DNA of 64,000 nt from an uncultured Chitinophaga sp. (GTDB lineage Bacteria; Bacteroidota; Bacteroidia; Cytophagales; Cyclobacteriaceae). Location of the stretch: the NCBI GenBank assembly GCA_902168205.1, contig CABHOK010000011.1, forward strand, positions 62,001 through 126,000, written 5' to 3'. Made by a program: the position numbers and the translations under genes. Of the stretch, positions 20,575 through 30,021 are shown piece after piece (positions within the stretch are counted from its first letter, which is position 1; every line of letters begins with the position of its first letter). The notes under the pieces are model-generated. The model had not been told where the DNA came from and did not search any database. It worked only from the letters and a program-made list of their open reading frames with translations.

Positions 20575-20847
20575 ATGGATTTTAATATTGATTTTTCGAT
20601 GATCGACTTCATCGAAATGCGGAAACGTGATATTACGCGCGAGGAGATTGTAAGTATTTTGAACAACCGGAGCTCCTATTTTGAGCAAAATGAGGATTTT
20701 ATTAACGTGCTGGGCTTTAGCATCAGAAGAAAATTCATTCCGATGGCCTATCGCGTTTCTAAAAATGCTAATTTTGAAATAGAAATCCTTCAAGTTGATT
20801 TGCCCTATGAAAAAGATATCAAACAAAACTGGTGCGGATTCTCCTGA
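20575..20847 (+). CDS. Small DUF4258/BrnT-like protein, possible toxin
   Basis: This 90-residue protein has the layout of small RNase-like proteins of the BrnT/DUF4258 type. A first strand with acidic residues is followed by a helix (EMRKRDITREEIVSILNN, near 14-31), then beta strands (FINVLGFSIRRKFIPMAYRV, near 42-62) and a final strand. The similarity is by pattern only. The stop codon lies inside the next frame, so the two genes overlap by about 41 bp, as in many toxin-antitoxin pairs with the toxin first. Not proven. Confidence 0.6.
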   Translation: MDFNIDFSMIDFIEMRKRDITREEIVSILNNRSSYFEQNEDFINVLGFSIRRKFIPMAYRVSKNANFEIEILQVDLPYEKDIKQNWCGFS

Positions 20848-20989
20848 TGTGAAGAAAGACTATTTTGAAATTGTCCGTAATACTCCTCTTCATTTAAAAA
20901 GAAAATTCAGCATGACTGATTTTCATTCGATGATAGAAGCATTACGAGAACAACGTGAAAAAAAAATCTTAAATCTTACTGCATGTTAA
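20807..20989 (+). CDS. Small partner protein, possible antitoxin
   Basis: This 60-residue frame begins at the ATG at 20807, within the previous gene. It has a disordered start and a helical second half (SMTDFHSMIEALREQREKK). No family recognised. The overlap on both sides (with the upstream gene and with the lipoprotein start at 20983) suggests a translationally coupled run of genes. Confidence 0.55.
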   Translation: MKKISNKTGADSPDVKKDYFEIVRNTPLHLKRKFSMTDFHSMIEALREQREKKILNLTAC

Positions 20990-21105
20990 GATTACTTATC
21001 TTTTTTATAGTTTTTAGTTTAACAGTATCAGCCTGCGGCTCATCCAAACATCATAAAAAACTGAAGCCCGGAAGACCAATTCCCTGTCCGCAAAAAGACT
21101 GCTGA
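20983..21105 (+). CDS. Tiny lipoprotein (40 residues)
   Basis: This short frame encodes a signal peptide with a lipobox (LTVSAC, Cys16), a basic middle (KHHKKLKPGRP) and a CPQKDC end. It overlaps the preceding gene by 7 bp and the cmk start by one base (TGATG), so it is translated in line with them. I have the impression that similar tiny lipoproteins ending CPxKDC occur elsewhere in Cytophagales, but I could not search. Function unknown. Confidence 0.7.
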   Translation: MLRLLIFFIVFSLTVSACGSSKHHKKLKPGRPIPCPQKDC

Positions 21106-21797
21106 TGAATCTACGCAAAATCGTAATCGCTATAGACGGATACTCTGCCTGTGGTAAGAGTTCCACTGCCAAGGAAGTAGCCGCCATTCTCGGATATCGT
21201 TACATTGACTCGGGCGCTATGTACCGTGCAGTAACGTATTATTTTCAGGAGCACCATATATCGCTCACCAACCCGAAGGAGATAACCAAGGCGCTGGAGC
21301 AGATCCATATTTCATTCAAGGTAAATCAGAAAAACGGTACCGACACTTTTCTGAATGGTTTGAGTGTTGAGAAAGAGATACGCAAGATGCGTGTGTCTGA
21401 AATGGTAAGCCAGGTGAGTACAATTAAAGATGTGCGCACCGCGATGGTTGATCAGCAACGCAGGATGGGTAGAGAGCGCGGTATCATTATGGATGGACGC
21501 GACATCGGTACGGTTGTATTTCCTACGGCAGAACTTAAACTCTTTATGCAGGCCGAAATGAATGTAAGAGCCTTTCGCAGGCAACAGGAATTACTGGAAC
21601 GCGGCCAACTGGTAGACCTAGATGATGTTATTGAAAACATTCGTCAACGCGATGAAATCGATACCACGCGTGCCGAGAGCCCGTTACGAAAAGCTGAGGA
21701 TGCTATCGAAGTAGATACCACTTATGTTTCATTTGACGAGCAGGTGGATGAAGTGGTTCGACTCGCGCTTTCCAAAATTGTTATACCGGCTAATTAA
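21105..21797 (+). CDS. cmk: Cytidylate kinase
   Basis: This 230-residue enzyme phosphorylates CMP and dCMP with ATP. It has the P-loop IDGYSACGKSSTAKEVA (near 10-26), the substrate-binding YIDSGAMYRAVTYYF (near 33-47) and MDGRDIGTVVFP (near 125-136), plus DxxxTTRAESPLRKAEDA. In the P-loop the usual GPAGSGKS is GYSACGKS, a known Bacteroidota variant. Full length. Confidence 0.96.
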   Translation: MNLRKIVIAIDGYSACGKSSTAKEVAAILGYRYIDSGAMYRAVTYYFQEHHISLTNPKEITKALEQIHISFKVNQKNGTDTFLNGLSVEKEIRKMRVSEMVSQVSTIKDVRTAMVDQQRRMGRERGIIMDGRDIGTVVFPTAELKLFMQAEMNVRAFRRQQELLERGQLVDLDDVIENIRQRDEIDTTRAESPLRKAEDAIEVDTTYVSFDEQVDEVVRLALSKIVIPAN

Positions 21798-21834
21798 AGT
21801 ATTCGAGTTTTACGGAAATACATGTTGCCTTCCG

Positions 21835-21842
21835 TAATTTTG
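21835..21842 (+). promoter_or_regulatory. Possible -7 box of the DUF502 gene
   Basis: TAATTTTG matches TAnnTTTG about 50 bp before the ATG. No convincing -33 element. Confidence 0.35.
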
Positions 21843-21891
21843 CTAAAGGAGAATAACGTATTCTTTATCCCGGTTATTCTACCCCCGCATC

Positions 21892-22458
21892 ATGGAAAGC
21901 ACGCTCAGACGAATCGTCCGCTATTTTTTTAGTGGCACACTGTTCATTGTTCCATTAGTCGCTACAGCCTACTTTATTTTTGTTGCATTCAGTTGGCTTG
22001 ATAGTCTGCTTAAGCTGCCGTACCCGGGGCTGGGCTTTATTATCATCCTGTGCGCTATTACGATCTTCGGATACCTTACCACCAACTTTGCATTTAAGAC
22101 TTTCACTACGTGGTTCGATCATCTTATGAATCGCATTCCGCTGGTGAAACTTATTTACTCATCGTTAAAAGACCTGCTCAATGCCTTCGTGGGCGACAAG
22201 AAAAAATTTAACAAGCCTGTGCTGGTGTTGATGAATGAAGAGAACAAACTATACCAGATCGGCTTTATAACGCAGGCTGACCTTTCTGAACTTGGCCTAG
22301 ATGATATGGTGTCGGTTTACCTGCCTCATTCGTATGCAGTTTCCGGCTGGCACTATATTGTACCGAAGAGCCGCATCACACCGCTAAATATACCGGGACC
22401 AACAGCGATGAAATATATAGTGTCCGGTGGTGTGAGTGGATTTAAAGAAAACTACTAA
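21892..22458 (+). CDS. DUF502 membrane protein
   Basis: This 188-residue protein has two N-terminal membrane helices (near 10-33 and 45-68) and a soluble part with IPLVKLIYSSLKDLLNAF and MKYIVSGGVSG near the end, the marks of DUF502. The function is unknown; members are scattered in bacteria and archaea. Upstream, TAATTTTG at 21835-21842 fits the -7 box TAnnTTTG. Confidence 0.88.
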   Translation: MESTLRRIVRYFFSGTLFIVPLVATAYFIFVAFSWLDSLLKLPYPGLGFIIILCAITIFGYLTTNFAFKTFTTWFDHLMNRIPLVKLIYSSLKDLLNAFVGDKKKFNKPVLVLMNEENKLYQIGFITQADLSELGLDDMVSVYLPHSYAVSGWHYIVPKSRITPLNIPGPTAMKYIVSGGVSGFKENY

Positions 22459-22462
22459 AATA

Positions 22463-22500
22463 AAAATGGGTATCCGCTATATATACCGGATACCCATTAG
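22463..22500. terminator. Bidirectional terminator between DUF502 and beta-barrel genes
   Basis: AATGGGTATCCG and CGGATACCCATT form a perfect stem around TATATATAC, between two converging genes. Confidence 0.85.
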
Positions 22501-22528
22501 AAATATAGTACTGGAAAACCAGTAGTTT

Positions 22529-23089
22529 TTAGAATCTGAAAGTTACACCGCCAGATATAGGAGTAAGACCAATGCTTACTTCACCAAATACACCAATGTT
22601 TGGCTGGAAGAAATAGCGTGCACCAGCATATATACCGCTACGAACAGCACCATCATAGTCATCATCGTAAGCTGAGTTTGCGGGACCATCATAATTATAG
22701 CTTGATGCAACATAACCCAGGAATGCACCTGCGTATGGATCAAACTTTTTGTTGCTAACTCTCAGGAGTTTTGCAAAGTGATAAGAAGCACGTGCACCGA
22801 AATCAATGAAGTTATAAGTGTAATCGTAGTCATTTCCCAAGTAGCCGTAGTCGTGAGTCCAACGGGTATAGGCTAAATAACCACCACCGCTGATCTCATC
22901 TGTAAACGCATACTCCCCGTTAACACCAATGGTTGCAGCTAAGCCACTACCAGCGTAGTAATAACCAAGACCCAGGAATGGGCTTAGTAAGAATTGCCCT
23001 TTTTGAACTTGTTGTGCGGAAGCGTTGTAGCTTGAGAAAGAGATTAGCAGAAGCATAACTACTGCCAGAAAACGCATGTCTTTTTTCAT
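22529..23089 (-). CDS. Outer-membrane beta-barrel protein
   Basis: This 186-residue protein has a signal peptide (cleavage near SYNASAQQ) and then alternating amphipathic strands rich in Tyr and Gly (GGGYLAYTRWTHDYGYLG, FIDFGARASYHFAK), ending in ISGGVTFRF with a terminal Phe as in BAM-recognised barrels. It fits the small 8-stranded OmpA/OmpW-like barrels of Bacteroidota. The ATG at 23089 is preferred over the frame start at 23119. Confidence 0.82.
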   Translation of the reverse strand: MKKDMRFLAVVMLLLISFSSYNASAQQVQKGQFLLSPFLGLGYYYAGSGLAATIGVNGEYAFTDEISGGGYLAYTRWTHDYGYLGNDYDYTYNFIDFGARASYHFAKLLRVSNKKFDPYAGAFLGYVASSYNYDGPANSAYDDDYDGAVRSGIYAGARYFFQPNIGVFGEVSIGLTPISGGVTFRF

Positions 23090-23256
23090 AGAGTTTTTAT
23101 TTGTGATAAAATTAAGCAAAGACTTTTAATGCCTGAAATTTAAACAGGAATGTATACACGTGTAAATTAAACCTGAAAAAAATCGACATACCCAAGTTTA
23201 GTCCGTTACTACGGTTAAACTATAGGACAAGTTTCAGACCAAAATGTTTTAACTGC

Positions 23257-24504
23257 TTAATTTATCACTCCGGAACCTACCAGGTCTTCACCCTCATACC
23301 AGGCTGCAAACTGGCCGGGGGTTATACTTTTCATTGGAGTATCGAAGATGATATAAAGTCCTTCTTCTTTTTTATGAAGGGTACACGGTGCCAGGGTTTG
23401 GCGATAACGAATACGCGCTGTGTACCGTGCGGACTCGCCAATGTTTAATTTCAGATCAGCTCGCACCCAATGTTCATCCTCATTCGGAATAAATAATCCT
23501 TTACGGTATAGGCCTGGATGTTCTTCACCCATGCCGGTATAGATAACATTTTCGTTTGTATCTGTACCAATCACAAACAACGGTTCAGCAAAGCCCCCCA
23601 GGTTTAAACCTCTGCGCTGTCCGATAGTATAGTAATGTGCACCGTTGTGCTCGCCTACTATATTACCCAGTGCGGGCTCAAAATGATAGGGTGCTGTTAT
23701 TTGTTGAAGATCGTCTTTCTCAAAACCATTTTTAAACGCAACAGCATCGGCCGGTATATTTACCACACGTCCTTTGCGGGGCTGCAGGCGTTGTTGCAGA
23801 AAATCCGGTAAATGTACTTTACCAACAAAACACAACCCTTGCGAATCTTTTTTATCAGCTGTTACCAAACCTATCTCTTTCGCTATAGCGCGCACTTCCG
23901 GTTTCAGTAATTCCCCTATAGGAAACAGTGATCGCGACAGCTGCTCTTGCGTTAACTGGCAAAGGAAATAACTCTGATCTTTATTCGGATCTTTACCCGC
24001 CAGCAATTGATATACAGTCTTACCGTCTTTTTCAACTTCTCCTCTACGGCAATAATGTCCGGTGGCTACATAGTCAGCACCAAGCTTCAAGGCAGCATTC
24101 AGAAAAACATCAAACTTTATTTCACGGTTACAGAGTACATCCGGGTTGGGAGTGCGGCCGCGTTGATACTCGGCAAACATATAGTCCACTATACGCGCTT
24201 TATACTCCGCACTTAGATCGATCGCCTGGAAAGGTATACCCAGGTGCTGTGCCACGATCATGGCATCATTACTATCATCCAGCCACGGGCATTCATTGCT
24301 GATGGTAACAGAGTCATCGTGCCAGTTCTTCATAAACATGCCGATCACTTCATAACCCTGCTCTTTCAGCAAGTATGCTGCTACGCTGGAGTCCACACCA
24401 CCCGATAGACCAACCACAACGCGTTTACCGAGTCCTTGCTTGGTGGCAGAGACATTTGTATTCGTGTTTGTTTGGGCTGTCGTATGGTTGGCTGTTGCGT
24501 TCAT
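23257..24504 (-). CDS. mnmA: tRNA 2-thiouridine synthase MnmA
   Basis: This 415-residue enzyme thiolates U34 of Glu, Gln and Lys tRNAs. The PP-loop [15 protein letters not shown] (near 32-47) binds ATP. The two catalytic cysteines sit in [12 protein letters not shown] and [10 protein letters not shown], and the C-terminal domain contains [13 protein letters not shown]. The N-terminus carries an odd 25-residue Thr/Asn-rich extension ([17 protein letters not shown]). The true start may lie later, but no better ATG precedes the PP-loop. It overlaps the upstream TlpA-like gene by one base (TAATG), so the two are coupled. Confidence 0.95.
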   Translation of the reverse strand: MNATANHTTAQTNTNTNVSATKQGLGKRVVVGLSGGVDSSVAAYLLKEQGYEVIGMFMKNWHDDSVTISNECPWLDDSNDAMIVAQHLGIPFQAIDLSAEYKARIVDYMFAEYQRGRTPNPDVLCNREIKFDVFLNAALKLGADYVATGHYCRRGEVEKDGKTVYQLLAGKDPNKDQSYFLCQLTQEQLSRSLFPIGELLKPEVRAIAKEIGLVTADKKDSQGLCFVGKVHLPDFLQQRLQPRKGRVVNIPADAVAFKNGFEKDDLQQITAPYHFEPALGNIVGEHNGAHYYTIGQRRGLNLGGFAEPLFVIGTDTNENVIYTGMGEEHPGLYRKGLFIPNEDEHWVRADLKLNIGESARYTARIRYRQTLAPCTLHKKEEGLYIIFDTPMKSITPGQFAAWYEGEDLVGSGVIN

Positions 24505-25748
24505 TATTTCTTAGAAGTGAGATTTTCGCTCAAAAGTTCATTTACAGTCTCATTAAACTTTTGAATTCCCTGCTCATAATAGAAACCGGTACCGGGTCCT
24601 GAGAAACCAGTATGTATCTTTTTTACTTTACCATCTTTACCAATAAAGATGGTGGTAGGGAATGCCACAACTTTGTTCAGCATGGGTAAAGTTTCAGCAG
24701 CTTGTGCTTTGTCGTTTGTGCCGGCAATGACAAAATCGTAACTAACTTTCAGTTTATCGATCATCTTCTTTACGCGACCACTCGCATAATCGAAGTCGGG
24801 TTTGCGTTCGTACGCAAGACCGATGATCTCCACCCCGCGTTTTTTATTTTCATTATACCAGGGTGAGAGGAACATTGTCTCATCCATACAATTCGGGCAC
24901 CAGGTTCCGAACATCTGTAGTATAACTACTTTGTTTTTATACTTCTCGTCATTGAGCGTTACCGGATTACCGTTAACATCCGGGAACTTGAATTCAATGC
25001 GCTCGTAACCGGGCTTCAGATAGGTGAGTGATTCCGGATCAGGCAACGAAGCATTTTCATCTTTTATACCTTCCCAAAACTCCATGTGATTTTTTCCGGA
25101 GATAAACTCTCCTGTCAGGGAACCATCTTCTTTTTTCGTTGCACGGAATATATAGGCATGATTGCCATCGAAGGTACTGAGCTGCATCAGTCCGTTAACA
25201 ACGTTGCCTTGTAAATAACGATAGTCACCGGTAGGTGTCAGAAATGTGCCGGTTACACTATCACCTTGTTGTTTAAATATACCTACAGCTTTCGTAGTAT
25301 CGAATTCATGTGTAAAGGTTACAGCATATTTGCCGGTGAAGTCAGGAACATCTTTTTGATCTTTAACTTTTTCGAACCGGAACGTTTGTCCATACACCGC
25401 TGTAAACGCAATGTTGAAATCCTTTTCGTAGTTCTTGATGAATTCGCCCTGCAGCGTATCGCCTTTTATAGCAGCCTTAATGTTAGCATCGAAAATGTGA
25501 AGGCCTATATTTACCGAATCGCCGGCAACATTTACTTCATCCAGTAATAAACGCTCATCGGCATTGCGCAGGTAAATATCATATCCGCCATCATCATCTT
25601 TAGTAAGTTCAAAATTGAAAGGCAATTGCTGGCCTTGTATTTCGATGGTGGCCCGCCACATGCCGGTTTTCAAAGTGTCGGGTGCTTCAGTTTTTTTACC
25701 GCAGGCCGCCAGTGCAAGGGTGGTGATAACAACGAGATATCTCCTCAT
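24504..25748 (-). CDS. TlpA-like thioredoxin-fold lipoprotein
   Basis: This 414-residue lipoprotein (LALAACGKK, Cys16) has an N-terminal beta-rich region of about 230 residues and a C-terminal thioredoxin-like domain with the redox motif GTWCPNC (near residue 290). [22 protein letters not shown] holds the cis-proline. It should reduce or isomerise disulphides in the periplasm, on the outer face of the inner membrane or on the outer membrane. It is immediately upstream of mnmA with a one-base overlap. Confidence 0.9.
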   Translation of the reverse strand: MRRYLVVITTLALAACGKKTEAPDTLKTGMWRATIEIQGQQLPFNFELTKDDDGGYDIYLRNADERLLLDEVNVAGDSVNIGLHIFDANIKAAIKGDTLQGEFIKNYEKDFNIAFTAVYGQTFRFEKVKDQKDVPDFTGKYAVTFTHEFDTTKAVGIFKQQGDSVTGTFLTPTGDYRYLQGNVVNGLMQLSTFDGNHAYIFRATKKEDGSLTGEFISGKNHMEFWEGIKDENASLPDPESLTYLKPGYERIEFKFPDVNGNPVTLNDEKYKNKVVILQMFGTWCPNCMDETMFLSPWYNENKKRGVEIIGLAYERKPDFDYASGRVKKMIDKLKVSYDFVIAGTNDKAQAAETLPMLNKVVAFPTTIFIGKDGKVKKIHTGFSGPGTGFYYEQGIQKFNETVNELLSENLTSKK

Positions 25749-25844
25749 GGATTTTTAGAATTTTATAAGATCACAAAAATGCTATAAATGATTAACAATT
25801 GGATGAGAAGTATGATTTTTGGTTCTTATTGATCGTTCAATCGT

Positions 25845-26972
25845 ATGTTTTCTGATCTCAAAGTACTTGAACTGGCTTCGGTGCTGGCCGGGCCGAGTGT
25901 AGGGCAGTTCTTTGCCGAACTGGGTGCCGAGGTAATTAAGGTTGAAAATCCTGCTACCGGTGGCGATGTTACCCGTAGCTGGAAGCTGGCAGGCGAGCAG
26001 ACAGACGATCGCTCTGCTTATTTCTGTTCCGTTAACTGGGGAAAGAAGTCTGTAGCATTAAACCTGGGCAATTCGCGCGATCGTGAAGTAGTATATAAAC
26101 TGGTAAAGCAATCGGATATAGTCATCGCCAGCTATAAGCCCGGTGACGCAGAAAAACTGGGTGTTGATTATGAGTCATTGTCGTCTATGAACCCTCGCAT
26201 CGTTTATGGTTTAATAACGGGCTACGGCCAGGATAACGCACGCGTTGGCTACGATGCCATTATACAGGCGGAGACAGGGTATATGTATATGAATGGCGAG
26301 CCGGGTGGTGCGTCATTAAAAATGCCGGTAGCACTTGTCGATGTACTGGCTGCGCATCATTTGAAAGAAGGTATATTGCTGGCGTTGTTGAATCGTGAAC
26401 GAACAGGCAAGGGCGACCGTATAGCCGTATCGTTAATACAGGCTGCTGTTGCATCGCTGGTGAACCAGGCAACGAACTGGCTGGTGGCCGGAGTGCTGCC
26501 GCAGAAACAAGGCTCATCGCACCCGAATATAGCGCCTTATGGTGATGTATTCAGAACTGCAGATGGTAAAGATATACTCCTGGCCGTAGGCAGCGACCGG
26601 CAGTTTCGTGATTTGTGTACGTTACTGGATATTGAAACGATTGCTGATGACGATCGCTTTAAAACCAATGCTGCACGTGTCGTTCATCGTGTGGAATTGA
26701 ATTCTATTTTACAATCGCAGATGATCTTGAAGCACGCTGATGTATTGATGACATCGATACATGAATCAAAGATCCCGGCAGGCTTTATACAAAATATGCA
26801 GCAGGTTTTTGAAACGCCTGAAGCAAAAGCATTGTTGTTGGTACAACGTGGTATAGCCGGTGTGAGAAGTTTTGTTGCCCAGGGTGAAAACCTGAAGACG
26901 CAGTCAACATTAACAAGTCCTCCACACCTGGGTGAACATACACACGAAGTGACGCAACGTTTAGGATCGTAA
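25845..26972 (+). CDS. CoA transferase, CaiB/BaiF (class III) family
   Basis: This 375-residue protein starts MFSDLKVLELASVLAGPSVGQFFAELGAEVIKVENP, the classic family III opening, and contains NWGKKSVALNLG and GYDAIIQAETGYMYMNGEP (near 140-160). These enzymes move CoA between acids such as oxalate/formate, carnitine/crotonobetaine or branched acyl groups; the substrate is not predictable here. Only 5 bp separate it from the haemoglobin gene. Confidence 0.92.
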   Translation: MFSDLKVLELASVLAGPSVGQFFAELGAEVIKVENPATGGDVTRSWKLAGEQTDDRSAYFCSVNWGKKSVALNLGNSRDREVVYKLVKQSDIVIASYKPGDAEKLGVDYESLSSMNPRIVYGLITGYGQDNARVGYDAIIQAETGYMYMNGEPGGASLKMPVALVDVLAAHHLKEGILLALLNRERTGKGDRIAVSLIQAAVASLVNQATNWLVAGVLPQKQGSSHPNIAPYGDVFRTADGKDILLAVGSDRQFRDLCTLLDIETIADDDRFKTNAARVVHRVELNSILQSQMILKHADVLMTSIHESKIPAGFIQNMQQVFETPEAKALLLVQRGIAGVRSFVAQGENLKTQSTLTSPPHLGEHTHEVTQRLGS

Positions 26973-26977
26973 CAGAC

Positions 26978-27331
26978 ATGAGAGATATAGCAACACGTGC
27001 TGACATTGAATTGCTGGTGAATGAATTTTATGCGAAGGTGATGAGAGATGATTTGCTGGCTCCTGTATTTCAACATATAGATTTGCCGCATCATCTTCCG
27101 GTGTTGTATAATTTCTGGTCATCGGTTTTACTGGGCGATCAGAGTTACAAAAGCAATCCCTTTGAAAAGCATATCAACCTGCCGATTAATGCTACACATT
27201 TTGATCAATGGTTGTCACTTTTCATGAGCACGCTGGATGAACATTTTGCCGGAGAAAAAGCAACCGAGGCCAGGCAGCGGGCGCTGAGCATTGCCGGAAT
27301 TTTTCAGCACAAGTTGGGGTTGTTAAAGTGA
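26978..27331 (+). CDS. Group III truncated haemoglobin
   Basis: This 117-residue globin fits the group III truncated haemoglobins. It has the LVNEFYAKVMRDDLLAPVF opening of helices A and B, the E-helix region LYNFWSSVLLG, and the proximal-histidine zone THFDQWLSLFMSTLDEHFAG. Group III members are linked to oxygen, nitric oxide or redox chemistry. It follows the CoA-transferase gene by 5 bp, probably in one transcript. Confidence 0.88.
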   Translation: MRDIATRADIELLVNEFYAKVMRDDLLAPVFQHIDLPHHLPVLYNFWSSVLLGDQSYKSNPFEKHINLPINATHFDQWLSLFMSTLDEHFAGEKATEARQRALSIAGIFQHKLGLLK

Positions 27332-27422
27332 GTTTACACGGTGGTTTTGCCGCTGAACTGGCAAATCCGGGAACTCTGAACATTTAGCATTATTTTCGCA
27401 CACCGAAGTGCAAACATTGAAA

Positions 27423-28433
27423 ATGGTAACAGACGAAATTATAGTAAAAGCCACCGAGCGGCTTCATCAGAAAGGTTTCCTCAATATTCCGGTTGAAAAG
27501 GATGTTGACGTGGTCGCGGAGATCAACCGCCTGCGCAAGGAAAAGAATGCTGTGATTCTGGCGCACTATTATCAAACACCGGATATACAGGATATAGCGG
27601 ATTATGTTGGTGATAGTCTTGGATTGTCTCAACAGGCTGCAGCTACTACTGCCGACATGATTGTTTTTGCAGGTGTTCACTTTATGGGTGAGACTGCGAA
27701 GATTCTCAATCCGCATAAAAAAGTTTTGTTACCGGATCTGAAAGCCGGATGCTCACTGGCCGAATCCGCACCGCCAGATCAATTCAGAAAATTCAAAGAG
27801 CAACATCCCGATCATATCGTGATCACCTATATTAACTGTACAGCCGAGATCAAGGCGATGAGTGATATCATCTGTACATCCGCTAATGCAGAAAAGATTG
27901 TTAACTCGGTACCGAAAGATCAGCCGATCATATTTGCGCCTGATAAAAATTTAGGTCGCTATCTCATCAACAAGACCGGAAGAGATATGTTGTTGTGGGA
28001 TGGCGCCTGCATTGTACACGAGGCCTTTGCTATTGATAAGTTACTTGAACTTCACAAGCAGCATCCGAATGCCAGGATTGTAGCGCACCCTGAATCAGAA
28101 ACTCATATTCTGAAAGTAGCGAACTATATAGGATCTACAACGGGCATGATCAACTATGTGAAGAACGATTCTGCCTCCGAATATATCATTGCCACCGAGG
28201 CGGGTATACTTCACCAGATGTCGAAAGAAGTTCCGCATAAAAGTCTTATACCGGCTCCCAGCCACGAAGACAACACCTGCGCCTGCAGCGAGTGTGCCTT
28301 TATGCGTATGAATACTATGGAGAAACTATATCTTTGTTTAAAGTATGAACTGCCGGAAATTATAGTGCCGGAAGACATACGCAAAAAAGCATTGATACCA
28401 ATTCAGCGTATGCTGGAAATCTCTAAAAGCTAA
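27423..28433 (+). CDS. nadA: Quinolinate synthase NadA
   Basis: This 336-residue enzyme condenses iminoaspartate with dihydroxyacetone phosphate to quinolinate in NAD synthesis. [20 protein letters not shown], the iron-sulphur cysteines (KAGCSLAE, the cysteine in [10 protein letters not shown], and the CACSEC segment near 290) and the TGMINYV segment are visible. The ATG at 27423 is preferred to a GTG at 27408. The gene is followed at once by nadB, 2 bp away. Confidence 0.96.
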   Translation: MVTDEIIVKATERLHQKGFLNIPVEKDVDVVAEINRLRKEKNAVILAHYYQTPDIQDIADYVGDSLGLSQQAAATTADMIVFAGVHFMGETAKILNPHKKVLLPDLKAGCSLAESAPPDQFRKFKEQHPDHIVITYINCTAEIKAMSDIICTSANAEKIVNSVPKDQPIIFAPDKNLGRYLINKTGRDMLLWDGACIVHEAFAIDKLLELHKQHPNARIVAHPESETHILKVANYIGSTTGMINYVKNDSASEYIIATEAGILHQMSKEVPHKSLIPAPSHEDNTCACSECAFMRMNTMEKLYLCLKYELPEIIVPEDIRKKALIPIQRMLEISKS

Positions 28434-28435
28434 AC

Positions 28436-30019
28436 ATGCCGCAGACTGACGTTCTTATTATAGGCTCGGGTATAGCCGGGCTTTCGTTTGCCATTAAAAC
28501 CGCGAGACGTTTTCCGGAGCAATCCATAACGGTTATTACCAAAGCAGACGACAGCGAGTCCAATACAAAATATGCACAAGGCGGTATAGCTGTGGTGCTG
28601 GATGAAATCACAGACTCATTCGATAAACATATAGAGGATACGTTACGTGCAGGCGATGGCTTGTGCGACCGCGAGGTGGTAGAGCTGGTAGTAAAGGAAG
28701 GACCCGATCGTTTACTCGAAATTATACAATGGGGTGTTGAGTTTGACCAGGATGAATCAGGCAACCTCGCACTCGCGAAAGAAGGTGGCCACACCGCCAA
28801 ACGCATCATTCACTATAAAGATATAACAGGCTGGCAAATTGAGCAGGCGCTGTTGAGAGAGGTGAGTACATTAACAAACATTACTGTACTGTCTCATCAC
28901 TTCTCGATTGATCTTATTACAGAACACCATTTCAAAAGCAGAATATCACAACCACAGCCGGGCATTACGTGCTATGGTGCTTACGTTATGGATCAGTATA
29001 CCTGCAAGATTGAAAAATATACATCGAAGGTAACGTTGCTGGCCACAGGTGGTTCCGGACAAGTATACCGCACCACGACTAATCCATTGATTGCAACAGG
29101 CGATGGTGTGGCGATGGCCTATCGTGCCATGGCACGTGTTCGCGATATGGAGTTTGTACAATTCCATCCGACCGCATTTTATTCGAAAGATGATAATCCA
29201 TCGTTCCTTATCACCGAAGCTATACGCGGGCATGGTGCATACCTGCGTGCGAAAGATGGCGAGCGCTTCATGTTCAAGTATGATGAACGTGGCGAGCTGG
29301 CATCACGCGACATCGTGGCACAGGCAATCGATAATGAACTGATTACACGAGGAGATGAATGTGTATACCTTGATTGTACACATTTACCGAAAGAAGATTT
29401 TATATCGCACTTCCCGAATATATATGAGAAGTGTTTGAGTAAAGGTATCGATATAACCCGTGAAATGATTCCGGTGGTACCTGCCGCGCATTACCAGTGT
29501 GGAGGTATAGATGTGGATACGTTCGGAAGAACATCGATTACAAACCTGTATGCTTGTGGCGAATGCTCACGTACGGGGTTGCATGGTGCCAACCGACTCG
29601 CCTCTAATTCTTTATTGGAAGCTATTGTGTTTGCTCACCGTTGTTTTGTTGATGTTGAGAAGAAGCTTCACGCGATATCAGTATCGCAGAGTATACCGGA
29701 GTGGAATGCAGAAGGTACAACGGTTCCGCGCGAGCAGATACTCATTACGCACAACCGGAAAGAGCTGCGCGACCTGATGAGCGATTATGTTGCTATAGTT
29801 CGCTCGAATGAGCGCCTGCAACGCGCACTAAAAAGAATTGACGTGCTATACCATGAAACCGAAAAGCTGTATGATGAAGCTGTGCTCTCACCGCAGCTTT
29901 GTGAGTTGAGAAACCTCATCACCATTGCGTATGTGATTACCAAGCAGTCGCTGGAGCGAAAGGAAAATCGCGGAGGTTTCTACAACGTAGACCTTACACG
30001 CAGCAAGCACGCGCACTAA
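28436..30019 (+). CDS. nadB: L-aspartate oxidase NadB
   Basis: This 527-residue flavoenzyme oxidises L-aspartate to iminoaspartate, feeding NadA. FAD-binding VLIIGSGIAGLSFAIKTA (near 5-22), the family signature SNTKYAQGGIAVV (near 40-52) and the C-terminal GLHGANRLASNSLLEA (near 380-395) are present, with a helical succinate dehydrogenase-type C-terminal domain. It forms an operon with nadA. nadC is not in the window. Confidence 0.97.
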   Translation: MPQTDVLIIGSGIAGLSFAIKTARRFPEQSITVITKADDSESNTKYAQGGIAVVLDEITDSFDKHIEDTLRAGDGLCDREVVELVVKEGPDRLLEIIQWGVEFDQDESGNLALAKEGGHTAKRIIHYKDITGWQIEQALLREVSTLTNITVLSHHFSIDLITEHHFKSRISQPQPGITCYGAYVMDQYTCKIEKYTSKVTLLATGGSGQVYRTTTNPLIATGDGVAMAYRAMARVRDMEFVQFHPTAFYSKDDNPSFLITEAIRGHGAYLRAKDGERFMFKYDERGELASRDIVAQAIDNELITRGDECVYLDCTHLPKEDFISHFPNIYEKCLSKGIDITREMIPVVPAAHYQCGGIDVDTFGRTSITNLYACGECSRTGLHGANRLASNSLLEAIVFAHRCFVDVEKKLHAISVSQSIPEWNAEGTTVPREQILITHNRKELRDLMSDYVAIVRSNERLQRALKRIDVLYHETEKLYDEAVLSPQLCELRNLITIAYVITKQSLERKENRGGFYNVDLTRSKHAH

Positions 30020-30021
30020 TT

